The translations under genes were made by a program, and so were the position numbers. The notes beneath the pieces were generated by a model, which ran no database searches, was not told the origin of the DNA, and saw only the letters and a list, made by a program, of their open reading frames with translations. From Pseudolabrys sp. (GTDB lineage: Bacteria; Pseudomonadota; Alphaproteobacteria; Rhizobiales; Xanthobacteraceae), in the NCBI GenBank assembly GCA_026125925.1, contig JAHCKF010000185.1, positions 1-7,039 of the forward strand: a stretch of DNA of 7,039 nt, written 5' to 3'. Shown here piece by piece: positions 1-6,397 of this stretch. Each line of letters begins with the position of its first letter. Positions within the stretch are counted from its first letter, which is position 1.

Positions 1-379
1 ACAGAGTGGGTACTTCATTGATAATCCGAAAGAATTTCGCGTCGCGCCGGTTCTGCCCGGCGGCGAAATCACGCTGACAGCGGCCGAGAAAGCCGTGCAG
101 GCCGCTCATCACCAGCACCGCAGCAAGCTTGGCGTGCAGCCAGCCCGAGGTCAGCCAGCCGCCCTGAATGATCAGGGCGATACCGGCGAGCCAGGTCACC
201 GCCATCGCCGGCGTCATGATGTAGTGGAGAAGCCTATATTCCATGACCTCGAAGGTCTTCGCCTGCGGCGAGCCCGGCTCGGCGGCAACGTGATAGACGT
301 ACAGCCGCGGCAGATAGAGCATGCCGGCCATCCACGAGATGACGGCGATGATGTGCAGGGCTTTGATCCAGAGGTACAT
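1..379 (-). CDS. hemJ: Protoporphyrinogen oxidase HemJ, C-terminus cut by window edge
   Basis: I translated this by hand on the minus strand from ATG at 379-377; 126 codons are visible and the end lies beyond base 1. HemJ is an integral membrane protein that oxidises protoporphyrinogen IX to protoporphyrin IX, the penultimate step of haem synthesis. The start reads MYLWIKALHIIAVISWMAGM, typical of the family. Hydrophobic helices fall at about residues 5-24, 52-73 and 80-98, so a fourth is probably lost off the edge; the family is about 140-150 residues long. H9 and K84 (in LHAKLAAVLV) match the conserved His and Lys thought to be important in this family. An in-frame TAA lies two codons upstream, which fixes the start; a weak AGGCGAG sits 9 bases before it. 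It follows hemE on the same strand after a 57-base gap, so the two are probably co-transcribed. That gap shows no strong hairpin. Confidence 0.88.
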   Translation of the reverse strand, partial: MYLWIKALHIIAVISWMAGMLYLPRLYVYHVAAEPGSPQAKTFEVMEYRLLHYIMTPAMAVTWLAGIALIIQGGWLTSGWLHAKLAAVLVMSGLHGFLGRCQRDFAAGQNRRDAKFFRIINEVPTL

Positions 380-436
380 GGCTTAGTGCTCGCCTGAGCG
401 GGGCACCGGGTCAACTCCCATGATGAGAGTCCCCCG

Positions 437-1474
437 TTATCCCCGCACCCGCTTCAGCATCTGCTCGACATGCGCGATCGGCGTTGCCGGCAGGATGCCG
501 TGGCCGAGGTTGAAGATCAGCGGCCGGTCCGCGAGCGTCAGCACGTCATCGACCTCGCGGTCGAGCGCATCACCACCGGCAAGCAACGCCAGCGGATCGA
601 CATTGCCCTGGATGGGAACCCGCGGCTGCAGGATGTCGTGCGCCAGGCTGCGCGGGAACGACCAGTCGAGCCCGATGGCATCGACGCCGGTGATTTCGAC
701 GTAAGGCAGCGCCATGGCGCCAGCACCACGCGGAAAACCGATGATCTTGGCGCCGGGAACCTGCGCGCGGACGCCGGCGACGATGCGCTCTGTAGGCTCC
801 ATGCACCAGCGGTCGAACTGCTCCGGCGGCAGAATGCCGGCCCAGGTGTCGAAAATCTGCACGCAATCGGCGCCGGCCTTGAGCTGACCGACCAGATATT
901 CGATCGAACCCAGCACCAGGCGATCGATGAGACGTTTGAAGTTCTCCGGGTCGCGATAGGCGAACAGCCGCGCCGGCGCCTGATCGGACGTCCCTTCACC
1001 GGCGACCATGTAGGTCGCCACGGTCCAGGGCGCACCGCAGAAGCCGATCAGCGTCGTCTTGCCATCGAGCTGCGCCTTGACGCGCCGGACGGTCTCGTAG
1101 ACCGGCGCCAGCACATCCGGATCGATGCGATCGCGCAAGTCCTTCAGCGCCGCGGCGTCGCTCATCGGCTCGAGCTTGGGTCCTTCGCCGGCGAGAAACT
1201 CCACCTTGCGGCCGAGCGCCAGCGGCATCACGAGGATGTCGGAAAACAAAATCGCCGCATCGAAGCCGAACCGGCGCACCGGTTGCAGCGTTACTTCGGC
1301 GGCGAGTTCGGGATTGAAGCAGAGATCGAGAAACCCACCGGCCTTCTCGCGGACCTGACGGTATTCGGGAAGATACCGGCCAGCCTGCCGCATCATCCAG
1401 ATCGGTGGAATCTCTTCGCGGCGGCCTTCCAGCACGCGCAAGAGGGGCTTTGTCCCCACGGGGTCTTCCGTCAC
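437..1474 (-). CDS. hemE: Uroporphyrinogen decarboxylase HemE
   Basis: Cytosolic enzyme that removes four carboxyl groups from uroporphyrinogen III to give coproporphyrinogen III in haem synthesis. I chose the GTG start at 1474, giving 345 residues, the usual family length. AGGAAG lies 6 bases upstream, and the protein then starts [17 protein letters not shown]. The frame stays open to an ATG at 1540, but those 22 extra codons lie in AT-rich origin sequence and do not look like the family. Signature one, [12 protein letters not shown], is at 28-39, giving the substrate-binding R29 and R33. D79 (FSDIL), Y155 (TYMV) and H325 (NLGHG) match the other known active-site residues. Signature two, [16 protein letters not shown], is at 144-159. 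Nothing is truncated. It is divergent from the DUF299 gene across the putative origin, as in Caulobacter and Sinorhizobium, and hemJ follows it. Confidence 0.97.
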   Translation of the reverse strand: MTEDPVGTKPLLRVLEGRREEIPPIWMMRQAGRYLPEYRQVREKAGGFLDLCFNPELAAEVTLQPVRRFGFDAAILFSDILVMPLALGRKVEFLAGEGPKLEPMSDAAALKDLRDRIDPDVLAPVYETVRRVKAQLDGKTTLIGFCGAPWTVATYMVAGEGTSDQAPARLFAYRDPENFKRLIDRLVLGSIEYLVGQLKAGADCVQIFDTWAGILPPEQFDRWCMEPTERIVAGVRAQVPGAKIIGFPRGAGAMALPYVEITGVDAIGLDWSFPRSLAHDILQPRVPIQGNVDPLALLAGGDALDREVDDVLTLADRPLIFNLGHGILPATPIAHVEQMLKRVRG

Positions 1475-1484
1475 GGCGCTCTTC

Positions 1485-1540
1485 CTAAAGACTCTTAAAA
1501 GATCGTTTGTAGTTATTATTACGCTGTCGATTAGACTCAT
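1485..1540. other. AT-rich stretch, possible origin unwinding element / hemE leader
   Basis: Forty of the 60 bases at 1481-1540 are A or T, and 23 of the 30 at 1491-1520, in otherwise very GC-rich DNA. The core reads TAGTTATTATTACG on the plus strand. It lies just upstream of the hemE start, at the edge of the putative origin. It could be the DNA unwinding element, the hemE promoter, or both; in Caulobacter a hemE promoter lies in the AT-rich part of the origin. I cannot place the -35 and -10 boxes firmly. Confidence 0.5.
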
Positions 1541-1654
1541 GACTCGCGGTCAACAATCTGTCCACCGCCGAGCCCGGCCTTCTTCCAGATTCTCCGTTCA
1601 CTCCACCGCCCGGCTGTCCCCACCGAAACGCGTGCTTTCGCCCCAATTCGCACG

Positions 1655-1673
1655 TTATCCCCTTCTATCCCCA
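1655..1673 (+). promoter_or_regulatory. Tandem pair of DnaA-box-like 9-mers
   Basis: TTATCCCCT (1655-1663) and CTATCCCCA (1665-1673) lie in the same orientation, 10 bases apart, about one helical turn. Each matches the DnaA consensus TTATCCACA at 7 of 9 positions. Together with their place in the hemE/DUF299 gap they are candidate low-affinity DnaA sites. Confidence 0.45.
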
Positions 1674-1738
1674 GAGCGCTGTACACATCGCCATCCATCT
1701 TCCAGTCGAGGCGCCAAATCCTGTCCCATCCGGAGCGA

Positions 1739-1747
1739 TGTGGACAA
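1739..1747 (-). promoter_or_regulatory. DnaA-box-like site, best match in the window's origin
   Basis: The minus strand reads TTGTCCACA, 8 of 9 matches to the DnaA consensus TTATCCACA. It ends three bases before a TTGACC that could be the -35 of the rightward DUF299/PDRP gene, so DnaA bound here could influence that promoter as well as initiation. Confidence 0.5.
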
Positions 1748-1750
1748 AAA

Positions 1751-1779
1751 TTGACCTGTCCTGCCGCGCCCGCTTACAT
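1751..1779 (+). promoter_or_regulatory. Possible promoter of the DUF299/PDRP gene
   Basis: TTGACC (1751-1756), a 17-base spacer, then TTACAT (1774-1779). The -35 is good and the spacing ideal, but the -10 matches TATAAT at only 3 of 6 positions. The resulting leader would be about 50 bases. This is a weak call based only on motif and position. Confidence 0.28.
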
Positions 1780-1808
1780 GACGGTTCCCGGGGCGGATTC
1801 ATCCCCGC

Positions 1809-1817
1809 CAATCCACA
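1809..1817 (+). promoter_or_regulatory. DnaA-box-like 9-mer
   Basis: CAATCCACA keeps the ATCCACA core of the DnaA box (7 of 9 overall) and lies 21 bases before the DUF299/PDRP start. It is plausible as a DnaA site only because of the surrounding origin context. Confidence 0.4.
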
Positions 1818-1838
1818 TTTCATCCGGCCGCTTTCCCG

Positions 1839-2672
1839 ATGTCCGACACAGGCTACTTTCACCTGCATCTGGTTTCCGACGCGACCGGCGAAACCCTGAT
1901 TACGGTCGCCCGCGCCGCGGCCGCGCAATACGCCAATGTTGCGCCGGTCGAGCATCTCTACCCGATGGTGCGCTCCAGAAAGCAGCTCGACCATGTGCTG
2001 GCCGAAATCTCCGAGGCGCCGGGCCTGGTCCTCTATACGCTGCTCGAAGAGGACCTGATCCAGCTCCTCGAGGACAAATGCCGCGAGCTCGGCCTGCCCT
2101 GCATGTCGGTGCTGGGGCCGATCCTGCGCTTGTTCCAGTCGTTCCTCGGCGCCGAAACCATCCATCGCGCCGGCGCCCAGCACGTGCTCAACGCCGAATA
2201 CTTCCATCGCATCGATGCGCTCAACTACACGATGATGCATGACGACGGCCAGCACGTCGCCGGCCTCGAGGAGGCCGATGTCGTATTGATCGGCGTGTCG
2301 CGCACCTCGAAGACGCCGACCTCGATCTATCTTGCCAATCGCGGCGTCAAGACCGGCAATGTGCCGCTGGTGCCGGGTGTGCCGGTGGCGCCGGAGGTGG
2401 ACAGACTGACACGGCCGCTGGTGGTCGGGCTTTACGCCAGCCCCGAGCGCATCGTGCAGATACGCGAAAACCGGCTGCTCGGTCTCAAGGCCCACCGCGA
2501 CGACGATCTCTATATCGACAAGGCGGCGGTCGCCGAGGAAATCGCGTTCTCACGGCGGCTCTGCAACAAGCATGGCTGGCCGTTGATCGATGTCACGCGG
2601 CGCTCGATCGAAGAGACCGCCGCCGCCGTCATGAAACTGCTGATGGAACGGCGCCGCCGCCCGGCCACATAA
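1839..2672 (+). CDS. Pyruvate,phosphate dikinase / PEP synthase regulatory protein (DUF299 family)
   Basis: A bifunctional cytosolic enzyme of the Kinase-PPPase (DUF299) family. Members use ADP to phosphorylate, and Pi to dephosphorylate, an active-site threonine of pyruvate,phosphate dikinase or PEP synthase, switching the pyruvate-to-PEP step off and on. The 277-residue length is normal. The start [15 protein letters not shown] (6-20) is the family N-terminal signature, and the P-loop-like [11 protein letters not shown] is at 152-162. The conserved [17 protein letters not shown] block is at 121-137. PPDK is the likelier target because most alphaproteobacteria use it, but the target cannot be read from this gene. 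The ATG at 1839 has no clear Shine-Dalgarno; it is chosen because family homology begins at once. It is the first gene to the right of the putative origin. Its own phosphorylation status cannot be judged from sequence. Confidence 0.93.
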   Translation: MSDTGYFHLHLVSDATGETLITVARAAAAQYANVAPVEHLYPMVRSRKQLDHVLAEISEAPGLVLYTLLEEDLIQLLEDKCRELGLPCMSVLGPILRLFQSFLGAETIHRAGAQHVLNAEYFHRIDALNYTMMHDDGQHVAGLEEADVVLIGVSRTSKTPTSIYLANRGVKTGNVPLVPGVPVAPEVDRLTRPLVVGLYASPERIVQIRENRLLGLKAHRDDDLYIDKAAVAEEIAFSRRLCNKHGWPLIDVTRRSIEETAAAVMKLLMERRRRPAT

Positions 2673-2743
2673 AGCGTCTTCCAGCGAAGTGGATTTCGGT
2701 TCGCGTGGAGAGAACGCGGTTAAACGAAAAGCCCTAGAGAGAG
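2671..2743. repeat. Spacer resembling a dispersed rhizobial intergenic repeat
   Basis: The 81-base gap between the DUF299 gene and maf begins AAAGCGTCTTCCAGCGAAGT and continues with a CGCGT/ACGCG stem (2702-2706 with 2714-2718). From memory, close variants of this sequence (AGCGAAGTGGAT..CGGTTCGCGTG) are scattered between genes in Bradyrhizobium and relatives. Only one copy is in this window, so repetition is inferred, not seen. The AGAGAGAG at 2736-2743 is the only purine-rich candidate ribosome site for maf, 10 bases before its ATG. Confidence 0.45.
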
Positions 2744-2753
2744 TCATTTCCGT

Positions 2754-3362
2754 ATGCCGTTGTGGATCGCCCCTCATCCGCTGGTACTCGCGTCGAAAAG
2801 CGATATTCGCGGCAAGCTGCTCGCAGCATCCGGGCTGCGCTTCGGCATTCGCGCCGCGCAGATCGATGAGCGCGCGATCGAGCGCGATGCCAAGGTCGAC
2901 GATCCGCAGGCCGTGGCGCGGCTGCTGGCCGAAGCCAAGGCGCAAGCGGTGTCGGTGCAGATGCCGGGCCATATCGTGCTGGGCGCCGATCAGACCCTGG
3001 CGCAGGGCAACACCCGGCTGGCAAAGCCGGTCAACCGTGACGATGCGGCGAGGCAATTGCGCATGCTACGCGGCCGGACGCACGAATTGCATTCAGGCTT
3101 TGCGCTGGTGCGCGACGGCGAGGTGCTGTTCGAGATGGTCGATACCGCGCGGCTGACGATGCGCGATTTCTCCGACCGTTTCCTCGAAGATTATCTGGAA
3201 ATGACCGGCGACACGGCGATGACCAGCGTCGGTGCGTATCAACTCGAGGGCATCGGCATTCATCTGTTCGAACGAGTCGAGGGCGACTATTTCACCATCC
3301 TCGGCCTGCCGATGTTGCCGTTGCTCAAGTACCTGCGTGACAACGGTTATGTGGATGGGTGA
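2754..3362 (+). CDS. maf: Maf-family nucleotide pyrophosphatase (YceF-like)
   Basis: Maf proteins are cytosolic nucleoside triphosphate pyrophosphatases that remove modified or unwanted nucleotides, releasing the monophosphate and PPi. At 202 residues it has the normal length. The N-terminal loop is LVLASKSDIRGKLL (10-23), with R19 in the conserved SxxxR place. GADQ at 77-80 carries the likely catalytic D79, and the C-terminal SVGAYQLEGIGIHLFERVEG is at 158-177, with K91 in LAKP. The GADQ motif and the GxxxxEGxGIxLFERxEG block look more like the YceF branch (7-methyl-GTP in E. coli) than the YhdE branch (dTTP/UTP), so the substrate is inferred as m7GTP-like. ATG at 2754 is chosen because MPLWIAPHPLVLAS fits homologous starts. 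aroE, the usual next gene in related genomes, is missing. Confidence 0.93.
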   Translation: MPLWIAPHPLVLASKSDIRGKLLAASGLRFGIRAAQIDERAIERDAKVDDPQAVARLLAEAKAQAVSVQMPGHIVLGADQTLAQGNTRLAKPVNRDDAARQLRMLRGRTHELHSGFALVRDGEVLFEMVDTARLTMRDFSDRFLEDYLEMTGDTAMTSVGAYQLEGIGIHLFERVEGDYFTILGLPMLPLLKYLRDNGYVDG

Positions 3363-3366
3363 CATT

Positions 3367-3493
3367 CTTGTCCCGGGCGCAGCGCAACATGGGAATGTTG
3401 CGATGCTGAGCCAGGACCGTCATAAGCACCGGTGTTTGTTAGGGTCCCGGCTCTGCGGTGCATCACTTCGTGACGCACCGCGTCCGGGACAAG
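3367..3493. repeat. Composite palindromic repeat (two hairpins with 10-bp terminal inverted repeats)
   Basis: The element is bounded by CTTGTCCCGG (3367-3376) and its exact reverse complement (3484-3493). The left unit (3370-3417) is an imperfect palindrome with a perfect 8-bp core stem, 3383-3390 with 3395-3402, around GGGA. The right unit (3444-3490) has outer arms GTCCCGG/CCGGGAC and an inner 12-bp stem, 3455-3466 with 3470-3481, with one mismatch and a TTC loop. The units face each other across about 26 bases, like a BIME pair of REP units. It fills most of the 141-base maf-coaE gap. GTCCCGG..CTGCG palindromes of this type are, from memory, common in Bradyrhizobium-group intergenic DNA. 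Either hairpin could end or protect transcripts, though no T-run follows. Confidence 0.75.
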
Positions 3494-3503
3494 GAACCGC
3501 ATC

Positions 3504-4103
3504 ATGTTCATTCTCGGCCTGACCGGTTCGATCGGCATGGGAAAGACGGCGACGGCGAAGATGTTCGCCGACGAAGGCGTGCCGGTGCAGGACGCCGACG
3601 CCGTGGTCCACGCCCTGTATGAAGGCGAGGCGACGCCGCTGATCGAAGCGGCATTTCCGGGCACGACCGGCGGCGGCAAAGTCGATCGCATCAAACTGGG
3701 TGCGCAGGTCATCGGCAATCAGGACGCGATCAAGCGGCTCGAGCAGATCGTGCATCCGCTGGTGGCGCGGCAGCGCGACAAGTTCCTGGCCGAATCCAAA
3801 CAGGCCGGCGCCGATATCGCCGTACTGGATATACCGCTGCTTTATGAGACCGGCGGCGAAAAACGCTGCGACGCGGTGGTGGTGGTGTCGGCCCCCGCGG
3901 AGGTGCAGCGGGAGCGGGTGCTGAGTCGTCCCGGCATGACCGAGGAACGCTTCCTGGCGATCCTGGCCAAACAGATGCCTGACGCCGAAAAGCGCCGACG
4001 CGCCGATTTCATCGTGGACACCTCGCGGGGTTTCGACGCTGCCCGGCAACAGGTGCGTGAAATCCTGGCGCAGGTGCGTACAATGCGGAAAGACGCCGAC
4101 TGA
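3504..4103 (+). CDS. coaE: Dephospho-CoA kinase CoaE
   Basis: Cytosolic P-loop kinase that phosphorylates the 3'-hydroxyl of the ribose of dephospho-CoA with ATP, the last step of coenzyme A synthesis. At 199 residues it has the normal length. The Walker A loop GSIGMGKT is at 8-15. DADAVVH (30-36) is the conserved DAD block that binds the substrate and acts in catalysis. The lid/core segment [11 protein letters not shown] is at 107-117, followed by [10 protein letters not shown]. The [32 protein letters not shown] stretch holds the arginines typical of the family. The start is supported by AAGGAA 7 bases upstream. That Shine-Dalgarno overlaps the last three bases of the palindromic repeat, so a folded repeat would sit directly against the ribosome site. 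A second repeat follows the stop. It belongs to the usual maf-(aroE)-coaE-dnaQ order. Confidence 0.96.
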   Translation: MFILGLTGSIGMGKTATAKMFADEGVPVQDADAVVHALYEGEATPLIEAAFPGTTGGGKVDRIKLGAQVIGNQDAIKRLEQIVHPLVARQRDKFLAESKQAGADIAVLDIPLLYETGGEKRCDAVVVVSAPAEVQRERVLSRPGMTEERFLAILAKQMPDAEKRRRADFIVDTSRGFDAARQQVREILAQVRTMRKDAD

Positions 4104-4118
4104 GTCGCCTTCGGGGCG

Positions 4119-4202
4119 TGTCATGGCCCGCGCAAGCGGGCCATCCAGTAATCCCCGACGTTCTCGAGATTACTGGATCATCCGCTTTCGCGGATGATGA
4201 CA
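4119..4202. repeat. Cloverleaf-like palindromic intergenic element
   Basis: An 84-base element with outer arms TGTCA (4119-4123) and TGACA (4198-4202) enclosing three perfect stem-loops. Stem A pairs TGGCCCGC (4124-4131) with GCGGGCCA (4136-4143) around GCAA, a GNRA-type tetraloop. Stem B pairs TCCAGTAAT (4144-4152) with ATTACTGGA (4169-4177) around a 16-base loop. Stem C pairs TCATCCGC (4178-4185) with GCGGATGA (4190-4197) around TTTC. The stems abut with no unpaired bases, so the strand could form a four-way junction. It fills most of the coaE-dnaQ gap, ending 26 bases before dnaQ. From memory, GTCATGGCCCGC..GGATGATGACA elements recur in Bradyrhizobium-group genomes, but only one copy is here. 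Confidence 0.75.
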
Positions 4203-4228
4203 GGCACCACGGCCTGCTAGATAGAACC

Positions 4229-4933
4229 ATGCGCGAAATCGTCCTCGATACCGAAACCACCGGCCTCGATCCGAACCAGGGCCATCGCCTGGTCGAAGTC
4301 GGCTGCGTTGAACTCCTGAACCGCATTCCAACCGGCCTGACGTTCCATGCCTACGTCAATCCGGAACGCGACATGCCGTTCGAGGCCTTCAATGTGCACG
4401 GCTTGTCGGCCGAGTTCCTCAGCCAGCACAAGCGCTTTCATGAGATCGTCGACGAGTTCATCGCGTTCATCGGCGACGACACGCCACTGGTCATTCACAA
4501 TGCCGAGTTCGATCACAAATTTCTCTGCGCCGAGCTCAAGCTGGCCAAGCGCACGCTGATCGCGCGCGAGCGGCTGGTCGATACGCTGGCGCTGGCGCGT
4601 CGCAAGCATTCGGCCGGCCCCTATAGTCTTGATGCGCTGTGCGGCCGCTACGGCATCGACAATTCGCGCCGCACCAAGCACGGCGCATTGCTCGACGCCG
4701 AAATCCTCGCCGAGGTTTATCTGGAATTGCTCGGCGGCCGTCAGGCTTCGCTCGGCCTTGCCGAAACCGTGTCGCCGACCGCCATCATGGTCGGCGGTGG
4801 CGGTGCGGTCCGCACGCGTCCGGCGCCGCTCAAGCCGCGCCTCACCGAGGCCGAACTCGCGGCGCACCGCGACTTCGTCGCGACCTTGGGCGAAGCGCCG
4901 GTCTGGAACAGCTATACCGGCGGCAACGTGTAA
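4229..4933 (+). CDS. dnaQ: DNA polymerase III epsilon subunit (3'-5' proofreading exonuclease)
   Basis: Epsilon is the proofreading subunit of the DNA polymerase III core; it removes mispaired 3' ends and binds the alpha subunit. At 234 residues it has the normal length. All DEDDh exonuclease motifs are present: Exo I D7 and E9 in LDTETTGL, Exo II D95 in IHNAEFDHKF (89-98), and Exo III H151 and D156 in KHGALLDAE (150-158). The exonuclease domain ends near residue 170. The remaining tail, about 180-234, is less conserved and would carry the alpha-binding part. The frame is open back to 4118, but those 37 codons run through the palindromic repeat, so I start at the ATG at 4229, which gives the family-type MREIVLDTETTG. 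There is no strong Shine-Dalgarno. Its stop is 3 bases from the stop of the convergent chemoreceptor gene. Confidence 0.95.
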   Translation: MREIVLDTETTGLDPNQGHRLVEVGCVELLNRIPTGLTFHAYVNPERDMPFEAFNVHGLSAEFLSQHKRFHEIVDEFIAFIGDDTPLVIHNAEFDHKFLCAELKLAKRTLIARERLVDTLALARRKHSAGPYSLDALCGRYGIDNSRRTKHGALLDAEILAEVYLELLGGRQASLGLAETVSPTAIMVGGGGAVRTRPAPLKPRLTEAELAAHRDFVATLGEAPVWNSYTGGNV

Positions 4934-4936
4934 GCG

Positions 4937-6397
4937 TCAGGCCGGGATCGCCTGGATCTCGTCAGCCAGCCGGTGCACTTGTTCGCGAATGGCCCGGGTC
5001 TGATCGGTGACGCCGATCGCCGCCGAATTGACCTTGGTTGCCGCGCGCGACGCCTCGACCGCGACGCCTTCGATTTTCACGATAGCGCTGCCGACCTGGC
5101 CGACGCTGTCGGTCACGGCGTTGCCGCTGCTGGCGATCTGCTGGGATGTCGCCGCCTGCTCCTCGACGGCGCCGGCAATGCGCGCCGAGAAATCGTCGAG
5201 CTCGCGAATGGTTTCTGAAATGCCGGAAATCGCCGCCACCGACAGCTCGGTTTCGGCACGCATGGCCTCGACCGAGCGGGCAATTTCTTCGGTGGCCCGC
5301 GTTGTCTGACTCGCCAGCGTTTTGACTTCCTGGGCGACCACCGCAAAGCCGCGCCCGGCTTCTCCGGCGCGGGCGGCCTCTATCGTGGCATTGAGCGCGA
5401 GGAGGTTGGTTTGCGCTGCGATGGCGTTGATCAGATCGGTGACCTTGCCGATGTCGCCGGTGGCGGCCGCCAGCTTGTCGATGATCGTCCGCGTGCGGAT
5501 GGCTTCCTTGACGGCGGCGCCGGCGAGCTCGGAAGAGCGCATGGCGTTGCGGCCGACCTCGGCGATCGAATGAGCGAGCTGTTCGCCGGAGACGGCGGCG
5601 GCCTGAACCATCTGCGTCGCCTTTTGTGCCGATGACGAGGCCTTGCCGGATTGGGCGCTCGCCTGTGTGGCCGCGCGATCGAGATTCTCGGCGTCGCTTT
5701 GCAAGGTTTGCGACGCGGCATGCAAGATCGATGTCGATCCTTCGATGGCATTCTTGAAGTCGTTGAGCAGCGAGCGCATGTGCTCGGCGCGCCGCGTTGT
5801 GACGGCGAGTTCCTCTTCGCGGCGTTTGCCGGCTTGCGACAGTTCGGCGGCCGCGGCCTCGGACGCTTTTTGCGCCTTGTCGGCACCGGCGAAAGTCGCG
5901 CGAATGGCCATCGTGAAAGCGACCAGCATGGCCGTTTCGATCACGACGGCGATGGCGTGGACGATAACGCGGAACAGGTCGCTGCCGCCGGGAACGATGG
6001 CCGAGGGGAGCAGGTAGTTCAGGCTCAGGTGATGAACCGCGATCAGCGTCGCTGCGGTGATCAAGACTGCGGCGTCGCAGAGTCCGGATAACATCGCGAG
6101 AACCGCGAAGTAGTAGAAGTGCATCTCGACCTGCCAGGGATGGCCGGTGAACAGCACGACCAGCAAGGAGGTCTGGCCGACCAGTGCGACCGCGAGGGCA
6201 AAGGCGGTGAAACGCAGCGGCCGCTTGAACACGATGCCGGCGAGCGGGAGGCTCGCCAGGAGGGCCGCAACAGCGATCGTCGTGGCGACCGGTTTGCCGA
6301 GCCACAGCGCGACCGCGGCCAGAATCGGCACCAGCGCCAATGTCAGGCAAACCTGCGCCGTGGCGACTGTCTTTCTGAGGTCGTCGAGACTGGTCAC
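4937..6397 (-). CDS. Methyl-accepting chemotaxis-type receptor with six-TM N-terminal sensor
   Basis: A 486-residue membrane receptor expected to signal through CheW/CheA to the flagellar motor or another output. The N-terminus has about six hydrophobic helices (roughly 11-34, 39-57, 62-83, 93-107, 109-129, 143-167) instead of the usual two flanking a periplasmic domain. The charged KRPLR loop (58-62) fits an N-in topology. This puts GHPWQVEM (85-92) on the periplasmic side. H86, H93, H122, H123 and H147 lie in or beside the membrane. No HAMP is visible; a coiled coil follows directly. The MCP hairpin tip, with [20 protein letters not shown] at 327-346 then [15 protein letters not shown] to 362, is intact. 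There is no C-terminal NWETF-type tether. It starts with GTG, overlapping the stop of the upstream small gene as GTGA, which suggests coupled translation. The ligand is unknown. Confidence 0.92.
   Translation of the reverse strand: MTSLDDLRKTVATAQVCLTLALVPILAAVALWLGKPVATTIAVAALLASLPLAGIVFKRPLRFTAFALAVALVGQTSLLVVLFTGHPWQVEMHFYYFAVLAMLSGLCDAAVLITAATLIAVHHLSLNYLLPSAIVPGGSDLFRVIVHAIAVVIETAMLVAFTMAIRATFAGADKAQKASEAAAAELSQAGKRREEELAVTTRRAEHMRSLLNDFKNAIEGSTSILHAASQTLQSDAENLDRAATQASAQSGKASSSAQKATQMVQAAAVSGEQLAHSIAEVGRNAMRSSELAGAAVKEAIRTRTIIDKLAAATGDIGKVTDLINAIAAQTNLLALNATIEAARAGEAGRGFAVVAQEVKTLASQTTRATEEIARSVEAMRAETELSVAAISGISETIRELDDFSARIAGAVEEQAATSQQIASSGNAVTDSVGQVGSAIVKIEGVAVEASRAATKVNSAAIGVTDQTRAIREQVHRLADEIQAIPA

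Larger units (their letters stand above)
1475..1838. other. oriC: Putative chromosomal replication origin (oriC)
   Basis: This is the 364-base gap between divergent hemE and the DUF299/PDRP gene. Origins mapped in Caulobacter crescentus and Sinorhizobium meliloti lie beside hemE, and the Caulobacter one lies between hemE and the DUF299 homologue. The gap has an AT-rich stretch on the hemE side and several DnaA-box-like 9-mers further right: TTATCCCCT, CTATCCCCA, TTGTCCACA on the minus strand and CAATCCACA. Genes run away from it on both sides. No convincing full CtrA site (TTAA-N7-TTAA) or IHF site was found here. A 71-codon open frame at 1539-1754 crosses it but has no protein-like features. 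Context is the strongest evidence; no box matches TTATCCACA perfectly. Confidence 0.72.

Noticed and set aside
437..445. TTATCCCCG, DnaA-box-like, at the hemE stop
   Set aside because: It is an isolated 7-of-9 match overlapping the stop codon, with no cluster around it.
470..1498. 342-codon open frame on the plus strand opposite hemE
   Set aside because: It lies antisense to a complete, motif-rich hemE. Its product is a low-complexity Arg/Gln/His-rich string with no recognisable motif, as expected for the opposite strand of a GC-rich gene.
1495..1509. TTAA followed by seven bases and TTTG in the AT-rich patch, considered as a CtrA site
   Set aside because: Only one half-site matches well, and AT-rich DNA yields such matches easily.
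1540..1556. TTGACC on the minus strand (1548-1553) as -35 of a hemE promoter
   Set aside because: No acceptable -10 lies at 16-18 bases. The nearest TAAT-like boxes are at the wrong spacing.
1539..1754. 71-codon plus-strand frame within the origin gap
   Set aside because: The product is Ser/Pro/Arg-rich with no motif and no ribosome site. The DNA is better explained as origin sequence.
1665..2495. 276-codon minus-strand frame opposite the DUF299 gene
   Set aside because: It is a shadow of a well-recognised gene and would also run into the putative origin.
4118..4228. 37-codon N-terminal extension of dnaQ from GTG 4118
   Set aside because: The extension is the translated palindromic repeat. 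Family homology begins exactly at ATG 4229.
4962..6350. 462-codon frame on the minus strand in another phase of the chemoreceptor
   Set aside because: It gives an extremely Arg-rich product without domains, while the overlapping frame encodes a clear MCP.
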